Source: Acidilobaceae archaeon
Lineage (GTDB): Archaea > Thermoproteota > Thermoprotei_A > Sulfolobales > Acidilobaceae
Reading direction: 5' to 3'
Assembly (NCBI GenBank): GCA_027044005.1
Contig: JALUDK010000367.1
Span: 1 to 7,385 of the forward strand
DNA: 7,385 nucleotides
A program made the position numbers and the translations under genes. This document shows positions 1-6,348 of the stretch, one piece after another (within the stretch, counting starts at the first letter, position 1; the number at the start of each line of letters is the position of its first letter). The notes under the pieces are model-generated. The model made no database searches. It was not told the origin of the DNA and saw only the letters and a list, made by a program, of their open reading frames with translations.

Positions 1-1
1 G

Positions 2-865
2 CTTATACATGGAAGGCTTGCATCAAGGGACAGGGAGGCGGTGGAGAAGCGTATAGGCTCGATGAAGCGTGGCGTCATCGTTGCTACGCAGGTAGTAGAG
101 GTTGGAGTTGACGTCAATGCGATAGCGGTTTACAGCGAGGCTGCCCCCATAGAGAATCTCGTACAGAGGGCTGGTCGGGCGTGCAGGAGGGGGGAGGCCT
201 TAGGCCAATGCCGGAGTAGAGGGGGCAAGCTAGTAGTGGTCAGGCCGCGGAGCCACCAGCCATATGAGAGGCATAGTATAGACTACACTATAGGGGCGGT
301 CGAGAAGCACGGTGTAATAGATTGGCGCCTGCCGTGCACAGAGCCGAAGTCAGGGGTAACGCCGTATACAAGGCTAATAGAGGAGGCTGGGGATGATACA
401 GCCTACAGCCTGGCGCCATACGCGGACCTGTATGAGGTTTATCTAAATGGTGATGGTCGCCCTTCTGCTATGCTGGATCTGCTAAACGACATGGGATTGT
501 GTAGTATATACAGGGACTCCTCAATGTACCCGATACGCACTACGAGGGGCGAGGTTCTAGTGGACTTGAAATGGCTAAGCAAGAACTGGGCCAAGATCCT
601 CGACACCAGCAAAGGTGTTAGGATAACTATAATGAGGCAGAACAGTGAGATTGATGTAGGCATCCGCGAGGAGGATTGGAAAGAGGCCATCAACCCAGGA
701 AGGAGGTGCAGGCACGCCTATACGGCGTTGAACAAGCTTGTATCAAGAGCTGCTAAGGATGCAGGGATAGAGGGCGTCTTCAGCTGGATGCTTAAGGCAC
801 GGGAAGGCGCGTACCATAGAGGTCTAGGATTCACCGTCGACCTGGAGGAGGCTGGTGTACTATGA
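2..865 (+). CDS. cas3: CRISPR-associated helicase Cas3' (C-terminal part, 5' end outside window)
   Basis: This is the C-terminal part of the Cas3 superfamily-2 DNA helicase, which unwinds target DNA after Cascade recognition in type I CRISPR interference. The frame is open to the window edge: upstream of a GTG at 41 it continues with residues reading IHGRLASRDR, a typical Cas3 stretch, so that GTG is internal and the gene is partial. Helicase motif V (VIVATQVVEVGVDV, about 74-115) and motif VI (QRAGRACRRG, 164-193) are clear. The following roughly 220 residues are the less conserved C-terminal region of the family. No HD nuclease domain is fused here; it is encoded by the next gene, the split arrangement known from type I-A systems. 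The stop overlaps the next start as ATGA. The identification is strong; the subtype is inferred from the split. Confidence 0.9.
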   Translation, partial: LIHGRLASRDREAVEKRIGSMKRGVIVATQVVEVGVDVNAIAVYSEAAPIENLVQRAGRACRRGEALGQCRSRGGKLVVVRPRSHQPYERHSIDYTIGAVEKHGVIDWRLPCTEPKSGVTPYTRLIEEAGDDTAYSLAPYADLYEVYLNGDGRPSAMLDLLNDMGLCSIYRDSSMYPIRTTRGEVLVDLKWLSKNWAKILDTSKGVRITIMRQNSEIDVGIREEDWKEAINPGRRCRHAYTALNKLVSRAAKDAGIEGVFSWMLKAREGAYHRGLGFTVDLEEAGVL

Positions 866-1785
866 GTGATATATGTGCTTACGCCGAGCTTGTAAATGGC
901 GAGCTAAACTGCCTCAGCCTACAGGAGCACCTTGCAAGGACTGCATACATAGCCCACAGCCTATTCCAGAGGCGGGTCGAGGTAAGCCACGGCCCCCTGG
1001 GGCGGCTGAACAGGCTATTCGAGACACGTGGACCTAGGCCGGCTACGATGATCCTGGTGTTAGCGGCGCTACTACACGACGTGGGGAAGGCTTCAAGCAT
1101 GTATAGGCTCCACGAGGATAAGGGCTACGCCACATACCCCCTGCACGAGCACGTCTCATCGCACCTAGTAGGCCTGAAGATTATAGACATGTATAGGGAA
1201 GGCGGTGGGGCTAATCTGGAATGTGCTAGGTGGCTCCGGCTAGTGGCGGCAGTCATATCTAGGCACCACTCTGCCATGCATTGCAGGCACCCGGACGAGC
1301 TAGTTATGGGAGAGTGCAGGTGGGGTATAGAGAGGCTCCGGAAGGCAGTAGCGGGGGTCTCCAGGGATAGGGTTCTAGAGGCTCTGCCAAGCAAGGTGAG
1401 GGGCCTGGTTGAGGGCTTAGGCCTAGTCGGGGGCGGCTCTACACACCACGTCGATGAGACACTACGGCTCTCCACGTCTCGGGCGATACTACAGAGCCTG
1501 GGCCATAGCCTGGAACAGGCTGGCGGTAGGGGGCATGGTGCCTGGGTCCTGCCATCAGTACAGGCATTATCCGGGGCCCTGATAGTTAGCGATATCCTAG
1601 TAGCATGGAGGGAACGCTGCAAGAATGGTAAGTGCAAAGAGCCGGATAAAGCCTACGCCAGGAGCTGGCTCTCGGAGCTAGACGCTACCAGCCACCTCGA
1701 TAAAGCTATGAATAGGCCGCTAGAAGAGTTGTTGGACCCGGTTGTAGATGTATTAGAGCAGTGGAGGATGATTTGCGGTGGCTAG
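862..1785 (+). CDS. cas3'': CRISPR-associated HD nuclease Cas3''
   Basis: This is a separate 307-residue HD-family nuclease, the metal-dependent single-strand DNA nuclease partner of the Cas3' helicase. The expected ligand pattern is visible: H23 in QEHLARTAYIAHSL, the HD pair H72-D73 in ALLHDVGKAS, H95/H97 in YPLHEHVSS, and the HH pair H135-H136 in VISRHHSAM. HDxGK followed by a histidine before a serine pair is characteristic of Cas3''. The protein is somewhat longer than minimal archaeal Cas3'' proteins; the C-terminal half is helical and contains a CKNGKC element (two cysteines four residues apart) of unknown meaning. The ATG start overlaps the stop of the helicase gene by 4 bases and the stop overlaps the Cas6-like gene by 8, indicating one operon with coupled translation. 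The family call is firm. Confidence 0.9.
   Translation: MSDICAYAELVNGELNCLSLQEHLARTAYIAHSLFQRRVEVSHGPLGRLNRLFETRGPRPATMILVLAALLHDVGKASSMYRLHEDKGYATYPLHEHVSSHLVGLKIIDMYREGGGANLECARWLRLVAAVISRHHSAMHCRHPDELVMGECRWGIERLRKAVAGVSRDRVLEALPSKVRGLVEGLGLVGGGSTHHVDETLRLSTSRAILQSLGHSLEQAGGRGHGAWVLPSVQALSGALIVSDILVAWRERCKNGKCKEPDKAYARSWLSELDATSHLDKAMNRPLEELLDPVVDVLEQWRMICGG
1763..1767 (+). promoter_or_regulatory. Ribosome binding site for cas6 inside the cas3'' gene
   Basis: GGAGG lies 10 bases before the GTG at 1778, within the end of the cas3'' coding sequence. It is complementary to the CCUCC of the 16S rRNA 3' end. It supports the GTG start that overlaps the previous gene. Confidence 0.5.
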
Positions 1786-2674
1786 GCTCCTGGCCAACAC
1801 CTTATCGGGCTCGGGCTACCTGACAAGGTTTGTATTTAGTGTGGAGCCCGTCGAGGGGGATATCCTGCTGCCCCCATTCACTGGTAGGGTCACTAAGTCG
1901 ATCGTGGCTAACATGGACTGTATGAGGCCGCTATGGAAGATGTACCGGGCCAAGTCCAGGTTCAAGCCCGTGACCTTCAAGGCGCTTAGGGATAGGGGCG
2001 GGAGGCCCCTCTATAAGAGGGACGGGGGAGGGAAGCCACTGGAGTTGAGGAGGAATAGGCCCCTCTTCATGGAGGTGACTGTGTACTCCCCAGAGGCGCT
2101 CCTGCTCCCCTGTAGGGGGGAGGAGGTTGGTATAGGGTATGGTAGGGTTGCGGTGGATCCGGTGGAGGCTAGCATAGCTAAGCTCGAAACCCTTAGCAAG
2201 GAGAGCTATGATACTATTACAATAAGGATCCTCACCCCGATGACCATCTCCAGCAAGATAATGATGCCCCCTGTCCCTCCAGGATCCAGGGTCGGGAGGC
2301 TACTCTTGGGTGCTAGGGAGATGTATAGGCTGCTACCAACGCCCGGCTACATACTAGCCCAGGCCCTGAGGCAGTGGCTGGGCGTGGTGAATAATATACA
2401 CGCGGACACAATGCTGCACTACTACTTTGGCAGGATCGCGGACCTGCTGCTGGCCGAGGTAGACTATAGGCTCAGACCGGAGACGGTGCTCTACGGGAAG
2501 GACGATAATGGAAACGAGCTTAAGGTAAGAGGGGTCACCGGCTATATGAGGCTTGCAGTGCTAGAACAGGGGATCAAATGGGCCGTCAGCAGGCTGCTGG
2601 GGCTAGCCGAGTACCTTGGCCTTGGCAAGAGTAGAAGCATAGGCTTCGGGGAGGTTAGGGTACTATATGAATAG
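1778..2674 (+). CDS. cas6: CRISPR-associated endoribonuclease Cas6 (RAMP protein)
   Basis: This 298-residue protein is a Cas6-type RAMP, which cleaves CRISPR repeat RNA to release crRNAs. Its end carries the diagnostic glycine-rich loop GLGKSRSIGFGEV (residues 281-293), preceded by the family-typical GVTGYMRL. The N-terminal LPPFTGRVTK and the central LTPMTISSK segment also match archaeal Cas6 layout. The length fits the family (about 240-300). The only histidines are H208 and H214; none lies in the N-terminal ferredoxin-like fold where many Cas6 enzymes have their catalytic histidine, so cleavage may rely on other residues, as in some Sulfolobus Cas6 proteins. The start is a GTG that overlaps the Cas3'' gene by 8 bases, with GGAGG at 1763-1767 ten bases upstream. 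Another RAMP family such as Cas5 or Cas7 is possible but fits less well. Confidence 0.82.
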   Translation: MARLLANTLSGSGYLTRFVFSVEPVEGDILLPPFTGRVTKSIVANMDCMRPLWKMYRAKSRFKPVTFKALRDRGGRPLYKRDGGGKPLELRRNRPLFMEVTVYSPEALLLPCRGEEVGIGYGRVAVDPVEASIAKLETLSKESYDTITIRILTPMTISSKIMMPPVPPGSRVGRLLLGAREMYRLLPTPGYILAQALRQWLGVVNNIHADTMLHYYFGRIADLLLAEVDYRLRPETVLYGKDDNGNELKVRGVTGYMRLAVLEQGIKWAVSRLLGLAEYLGLGKSRSIGFGEVRVLYE

Positions 2675-2804
2675 CGGACAGTCTTATTAGGACAGTTGGG
2701 TAGGCAATAGGGGTATATTTAGGGTGCGGCACTGGGCGAGCGCCTGGCTCCTGAATCGTAATACTCGCGGCCCCGTGGTATGGCTGAAACCGGGGGGACG
2801 CTAA
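2675..2804. other. Intergenic region with possible structured RNA between cas operon and Rieske gene
   Basis: No reading frame is apparent. The segment begins AT-rich, with GGACAGT repeated at 2676-2682 and 2690-2696, then has a TATA-like TATATTT at 2714-2720. A GC-rich island follows at 2722-2800 that can fold into two adjacent stems: GCGAG 2736-2740 with CTCGC 2764-2768, and CCCCG 2771-2775 with CGGGG 2791-2795. The next bases are the AT-rich Rieske promoter. A TATA box about 25 bases before the first stem's 3' side would allow transcription of a short RNA. I found no tRNA T-loop signature and no convincing C/D or H/ACA boxes, so its nature stays open. Confidence 0.3.
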
Positions 2805-2819
2805 TTTAATATATAAATA
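2805..2819 (+). promoter_or_regulatory. TATA box / promoter of the Rieske-cytochrome b operon
   Basis: TTTAATATATAAATA is a long AT-only stretch in an otherwise GC-rich region and matches the archaeal TATA box. Its centre at about 2812 predicts a transcription start near 2837-2842. That gives a leader of about 10-15 bases to the ATG at 2852, or about 30-35 bases to the TTG at 2873. Confidence 0.65.
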
Positions 2820-2829
2820 CCTATTTCGA

Positions 2830-2843
2830 CTGTTGAAAAACAG
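2830..2843 (+). repeat. Perfect inverted repeat CTGTT-GAAA-AACAG at predicted transcription start
   Basis: Five perfectly complementary base pairs flank GAAA, a GNRA-type tetraloop. The element lies directly downstream of the TATA box and covers the predicted start of transcription. It could act as a small operator in DNA or as a hairpin at the very 5' end of the mRNA; the sequence alone does not decide. Confidence 0.4.
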
Positions 2844-2860
2844 CGTGGATTATGCTGTAT

Positions 2861-2866
2861 GGGGTG
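2861..2866 (+). promoter_or_regulatory. Ribosome binding site deciding a TTG start for the Rieske gene
   Basis: GGGGTG is followed by a 6-base spacer and TTG at 2873. The same GGTG-N6-start geometry precedes the cytochrome b GTG and the PRC-like GTG. It favours TTG over the upstream in-frame ATG at 2852, which has no such element. Confidence 0.5.
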
Positions 2867-2872
2867 TGGCTG

Positions 2873-3643
2873 TTGACGAGTAGGAGAGACTTCCTAAAGG
2901 TGCTCGGGGCCTTCGGCCTCGTCGGCGTGGCCGGGGGCCTAGCGCCGCCCATCATAAAGTACGTCATGCCGCCGATACCGCCACAGCAGCCGTTCCCTAG
3001 GACGAAGCTAGTATGGGAGGACGGGACCCCGGTGAAGGCCAGCGAGCTTGAGGTCAACAAGATGTACCTATTCGCCTATCCCATGGTGAATACGCCAAAC
3101 TTCCTCCTAAACCTCGGCGATGAGAATGGGAACCCGGTGGAGATACCTCCAGCAGAGCTCCCTATATCGATGGACCCGACCAGGGACGAGGCGGCGATCT
3201 TCAAGGCCCAGGGCGGGAGGATTGAGATAGGCAAGATAGAGGGTAGGGGCGGTGTTTACAAGTTCCCCGGAGGCGTGGGCCCGCACAAGAGCATAGTGGC
3301 GTACAGCGGCATATGCCAGCACTTCGCCTGCTTCTACCCAGCCCTCAGGTTCTACCCACCCGGCGTCTCACCGCCGAACCCGCCCAACGAGGCGGTTGCG
3401 AAGGGCGGCGTCATATTCTGTGCATGCCACGGCTCCGCCTATGACCCGTATAGGGGTGCAATAGTCACCGAGTCCCCCGCCGCCAGCCCGCTCCCAGCGG
3501 TGATCCTCGAGTGGGATCCGAATACTGACGAGCTTTGGGCCGTCAAGGTGGAGGGAGCAACGATTACTGGTAAGTTCTGCAACACCTGCGCCCAGCCAGA
3601 GGAGATGGTCGGCAACACGACCACGGTTAGGCAGGTAGCATAG
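2873..3643 (+). CDS. Rieske [2Fe-2S] iron-sulfur protein of a cytochrome bc-type complex
   Basis: This is the Rieske subunit, which takes an electron from quinol at the cytochrome b outer site and passes it onward. From the TTG start it has 256 residues. It opens with a textbook Tat signal (SRRDFLK, residues 3-9) and a hydrophobic segment (about 10-33) that probably stays as a membrane anchor, placing the domain outside the cell. Cluster box 1 is C148-x-H150-x2-C153 (CQHFAC) and box 2 is C183-x-C185-H186 (CACHGS). C148, H150, C183 and H186 are the expected ligands; C153 and C185 would form the stabilising disulfide. The boxes are separated by a long proline-rich insertion. A second cysteine pair (C236, C239, CNTC) lies near the C terminus. 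An in-frame ATG at 2852 would add seven residues. The stop lies 12 bases before the cytochrome b start, so the two are one operon. It resembles archaeal SoxL/SoxF-type Rieske proteins; I do not assign the exact subtype. Confidence 0.93.
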   Translation: MTSRRDFLKVLGAFGLVGVAGGLAPPIIKYVMPPIPPQQPFPRTKLVWEDGTPVKASELEVNKMYLFAYPMVNTPNFLLNLGDENGNPVEIPPAELPISMDPTRDEAAIFKAQGGRIEIGKIEGRGGVYKFPGGVGPHKSIVAYSGICQHFACFYPALRFYPPGVSPPNPPNEAVAKGGVIFCACHGSAYDPYRGAIVTESPAASPLPAVILEWDPNTDELWAVKVEGATITGKFCNTCAQPEEMVGNTTTVRQVA

Positions 3644-3650
3644 GGGGTGG
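3643..3650 (+). promoter_or_regulatory. Ribosome binding site of the cytochrome b gene
   Basis: GGGGGTGG overlaps the last base of the Rieske stop codon. Its GGTG core ends 6 bases before GTG 3656, supporting that start over the GTG at 3647, which lies inside the element itself. Confidence 0.55.
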
Positions 3651-3655
3651 TTGGC

Positions 3656-5419
3656 GTGAGCAGTGGTGGAGGGCTCTGGGGCTGGCTGGAGGAGAGGCTC
3701 AGGCTCAGCCATCTACCCTTCTACAGGGTCCCCTACAGCTACATGACCCTGGAGTTCTGGCTAGGTGCTATAGTTGCGAGCAGCTTCATGCTCCTCGTCA
3801 TAACCGGCCTCCTCCTGCTATTCTACTACAAGCCCGACAACCCGATCCTAGGAAACTACGTGTTGATAACCGAGAAGCCCTTCGGCAGGTTCCTCCTGAC
3901 AACGCACCTATACGCCGCGCACGCCATGATATTCTCCGCGATAATACACCTATTCAGGAACATGTACAGGGGCGCATATAAGAGGCCTAGGGAGCTGGTC
4001 TGGCTGGCGGGCATCATAACAGGGCTCATAATGATACAGACCGCCTTCTTCGGGTACAGCCTGATAGGGGATAAGATAGCAGAGGAGGCTGTAGCTATAG
4101 GCAGCGGGCTGGTATCCAACAGCTTCGGTCCCTACTGGGGCAAGGTCCTAGTAGCGCTGGCCTTCGACATAGACGAGGCCCAGAGGTACTATAGGCTACT
4201 GGCTATGCACATCATACTAGCCGGCCTACTAGGCCTACTATTCCTGCTCCACTTCGGCCTGTTCGAGCAGCAGGGCCCCCAGCCAAGCCACGAGGAGACT
4301 GGCTGGAAGACTAAGCCGGAGAGGATACCCCAGGACAGGGAGGACCTGGCCCCATGGTTCCCCGTCAACTTCCTCTACATGACATTCCTGGGCCTCGGCG
4401 TGTGGGGCCTCATAGTGCTGCTCAACGCCATAAGCCAGGCCGCCGGGTTCGTGCACCAGCTACTCTACCCGCTACCAATATTCGACCCCGACAAGCTGGC
4501 GGCTGCTGGGGTAAGCAACCCGCCGGAGTGGATCCTGGAGGCTGCCGAGAAGACCAGGCCGATGCCCCCGTGGTTCCTAGTCTACGCCTTCAAGATATTC
4601 CAGCTGAACTTCCTCTACCTTAACGCCATAGGCTATAGCGCCCTGCTGATATTCATAATAGCAATGGTCCTACCCCCACTAGTGCTCTCCATATTCCCAT
4701 TCATAGACAGGCACGACTCAACCCACCCACTCGACAGGCCTATACCGACTATCGTGGGCGGCCTGCTAGTCATATACCTAGCCCAGCTGACGATATGGGG
4801 CGCGCTCAGCATAGGATACTACAGCCTGACCACTACAGCCCTCATCTTCCTAGTCCCGCTACTAATAGTCGTGATGGGCTACATCATACTGGCCAGGTAC
4901 AGGAGCGGGGAGCCCGTTGGCGCGGGCCTAGTGCTAGCGTTTACCGGCATAATACTGCTAGTCTTCCTTGCCCCCGGAGCCTGGATAGTCTTCAAGGGAT
5001 CCCAGGGGGCCAGCGAGGCCCTATGGGCTGACCTCGCCACGATGCTGATAGGCCTAGCCCTGGCCATAGGCTACGTGGCACTACTCGCCACGTCCCTGCC
5101 AGGCGGGGAGAAGAGTCAGAGGACCGTGCAGGTCGGTAGCAAGGACGTGCCGCTCCCGCTAGTCGCACTAGCCGTGGTAGACCTATTCCTACTCATAGTC
5201 TCAGTGCTGCTACTAGCACTATGGGTAGACCCAATAGCCAACCCCGCCGGGGCCACAGCACTGGTAGCGCTACTATTCCTATCAGCCTACGGGGTAGTCC
5301 ACGGAGCCTACAGAGCCGTAGTCGTGGACAAGGTGCCATACACCTGGATAGGCAGGGAGCTACCCCCACACCTACTAGTCTACATAGCAGCATTCATAAC
5401 AGCCGCAATCCTCATATAA
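3656..5419 (+). CDS. Cytochrome b subunit of an archaeal bc-type quinol oxidase complex
   Basis: This membrane protein of about 587 residues binds two b-type haems and oxidises quinol together with the Rieske protein encoded just upstream. The haem ligands are complete: H84/H98 in helix B and H185/H199 in helix D, each pair separated by 13 residues. Family context is also clear: an FWLG...VITG first helix, RGAYKRPREL after helix B, AFFGYSL after helix C, and EQQGPQPS after helix D. The Qo-site PEWY motif appears as PPWF (residues 304-307); a PPEW stands 15 residues earlier. About 13-14 hydrophobic segments can be counted against 8 in ordinary cytochrome b, the extra ones in the last 200 residues, as in long archaeal SoxC/SoxN-like proteins. 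No cytochrome c1 gene follows. A GTG at 3647 would add three residues. Confidence 0.93.
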   Translation: MSSGGGLWGWLEERLRLSHLPFYRVPYSYMTLEFWLGAIVASSFMLLVITGLLLLFYYKPDNPILGNYVLITEKPFGRFLLTTHLYAAHAMIFSAIIHLFRNMYRGAYKRPRELVWLAGIITGLIMIQTAFFGYSLIGDKIAEEAVAIGSGLVSNSFGPYWGKVLVALAFDIDEAQRYYRLLAMHIILAGLLGLLFLLHFGLFEQQGPQPSHEETGWKTKPERIPQDREDLAPWFPVNFLYMTFLGLGVWGLIVLLNAISQAAGFVHQLLYPLPIFDPDKLAAAGVSNPPEWILEAAEKTRPMPPWFLVYAFKIFQLNFLYLNAIGYSALLIFIIAMVLPPLVLSIFPFIDRHDSTHPLDRPIPTIVGGLLVIYLAQLTIWGALSIGYYSLTTTALIFLVPLLIVVMGYIILARYRSGEPVGAGLVLAFTGIILLVFLAPGAWIVFKGSQGASEALWADLATMLIGLALAIGYVALLATSLPGGEKSQRTVQVGSKDVPLPLVALAVVDLFLLIVSVLLLALWVDPIANPAGATALVALLFLSAYGVVHGAYRAVVVDKVPYTWIGRELPPHLLVYIAAFITAAILI

Positions 5420-5448
5420 GCAGCCCAGGACCCCTAAACCCTCCTCTT

Positions 5449-6285
5449 TCACAATCCACCCCTCAGCCTCAGGTATATCCCCAGTATCCTGCGAGCCAAG
5501 ACGGGGCTAGAGCTATGAGCCCTCACAAGGAGGCCCCTCCTAGCTACAGCATCAACCCTAGCCAGGTGGCGCCTCACCCCCTCGTAGAAGCCCCAGACGC
5601 TACCATAGACTACCCTGCTTGGCGAGGCTATCGAGGCTACACCATCCACTGGAGGAGGCTCCACCTCCCTCCTATCATACACTATGACCGTGAGCACCGG
5701 TACCCTAGAGGTCCTGGCCCTGGCCAGTAGGGACTCTAGGACCACCGGATCCACGTTGTAGTCCATAACTAGGGCGAGGGGCCACCTCTGCACGCGCAGA
5801 CCCTCCAAGAGCTTATCCGGATCCCCACCCCTAGGCCCTCTGCATATCTCCCTAAGCACCGTGTAGGCGGTGAGGGGCGGGCGTAGGAGCCTCCCCCTAA
5901 CTCCGCCCTGGGAGAGTATCGACAGGTATAGCTCGTCCCCGAGCCTATCAGCCGCCCTGGCTAGGAGGGTCACAAGGTAGGCCAACACCCTGGGCTTTGC
6001 CCCGTAGAACATGGAGTTGTGGAGGCCGACGGCCAGGTGGATCCTACGTATATGCTCCTCCTCGTACTCCCTAACCATGAGCCTATAGCCCCCCTCCCCC
6101 GGGCTCCTAGCGGTCAGCCTCCAGTCTATCCTACCCGGCTCGTCCCCGGGGCTATACTCCCTGAAGTCCACGTACTCGAGGCCCCTCCCCTTGAAGAACG
6201 AGGCCGAGGATCCATGGTAGTAGACGTTGCTGGCCGCACGGGCTGCCCTAACACCTATCCTAGCATGCCTACAATACTCTTCCAT
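5449..6285 (-). CDS. DUF58 domain protein
   Basis: This is a 278-residue protein of the DUF58 family, usually encoded beside MoxR-type AAA ATPases and thought to be a von Willebrand A-like partner in protein assembly or maturation. The signature segment is present at residues 31-60 (6106-6195): FKGRGLEYVDFREY, then SPGDEPGRIDWRLTARS, matching the R-x-Y-x2-GD...IDW-x2-AR pattern. The following vWA-like part has GLHNSM (residues 87-92) where related proteins have DxSxSM, so the metal-ion site seems lost. There are no clear membrane helices, although many DUF58 proteins have them. I chose ATG 6285 because a TATA-like TTTAATAGCTTA lies 30-40 bases upstream; a TTG at 6330 would add 15 residues but would place the promoter inside the gene. 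It is convergent with cytochrome b (29 bases between stops) and divergent from the PRC-like gene. No MoxR gene is in the window. Confidence 0.82.
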   Translation of the reverse strand: MEEYCRHARIGVRAARAASNVYYHGSSASFFKGRGLEYVDFREYSPGDEPGRIDWRLTARSPGEGGYRLMVREYEEEHIRRIHLAVGLHNSMFYGAKPRVLAYLVTLLARAADRLGDELYLSILSQGGVRGRLLRPPLTAYTVLREICRGPRGGDPDKLLEGLRVQRWPLALVMDYNVDPVVLESLLARARTSRVPVLTVIVYDRREVEPPPVDGVASIASPSRVVYGSVWGFYEGVRRHLARVDAVARRGLLVRAHSSSPVLARRILGIYLRLRGGL

Positions 6286-6348
6286 GGACACGGCCCCAGC
6301 TATTATACCCGGAGCTAAGCTATTAAACAAGGCCAGAGGGTGCAGGAG
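6286..6348. promoter_or_regulatory. Divergent promoter region between DUF58 and PRC-like genes
   Basis: This is the only AT-rich stretch nearby. On the - strand TTTAATAGCTTA (6327-6316) is a plausible TATA box, predicting a start near 6297 and a short leader to ATG 6285. On the + strand TATTATA (6301-6307) would give a start near 6329 and a leader that includes GGTG at 6339-6342; TATTAAAC (6321-6328) is an alternative that would make the GTG at 6349 leaderless. The two core promoters overlap, so the genes may be regulated together or exclude each other. Confidence 0.5.

Noticed and set aside
1125..1637. 170-residue - strand reading frame opposite cas3''
   Set aside because: It lies wholly antisense to a gene with clear HD motifs and shows no recognisable domain.
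2720..2804. tRNA, C/D box or H/ACA RNA in the structured intergenic island
   Set aside because: No T-loop consensus, no paired C and D boxes and no ACA tail box could be placed on either strand. Only a general structured-RNA suspicion remains.
2675..2851. CRISPR array next to the cas genes
   Set aside because: No repeats of 20 or more bases with regular spacing are present. The only direct repeat is 7 bases long.
5440..5450. Pyrimidine-rich CCTCCTCTTTC after cytochrome b as terminator
   Set aside because: The T-run is too short to call an archaeal terminator with confidence.
5221..5730. 169-residue + strand reading frame across the end of cytochrome b and the start of the DUF58 gene
   Set aside because: It overlaps two well-supported genes in other frames and its product is low-complexity, rich in Ser, Pro and Arg, as expected for an out-of-frame shadow.
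6286..6330. Upstream TTG start (6330) of the DUF58 gene
   Set aside because: It would leave 9-18 bases for two divergent promoters and include the only TATA-like elements in the coding region. ATG 6285 starts just before recognisable protein sequence.
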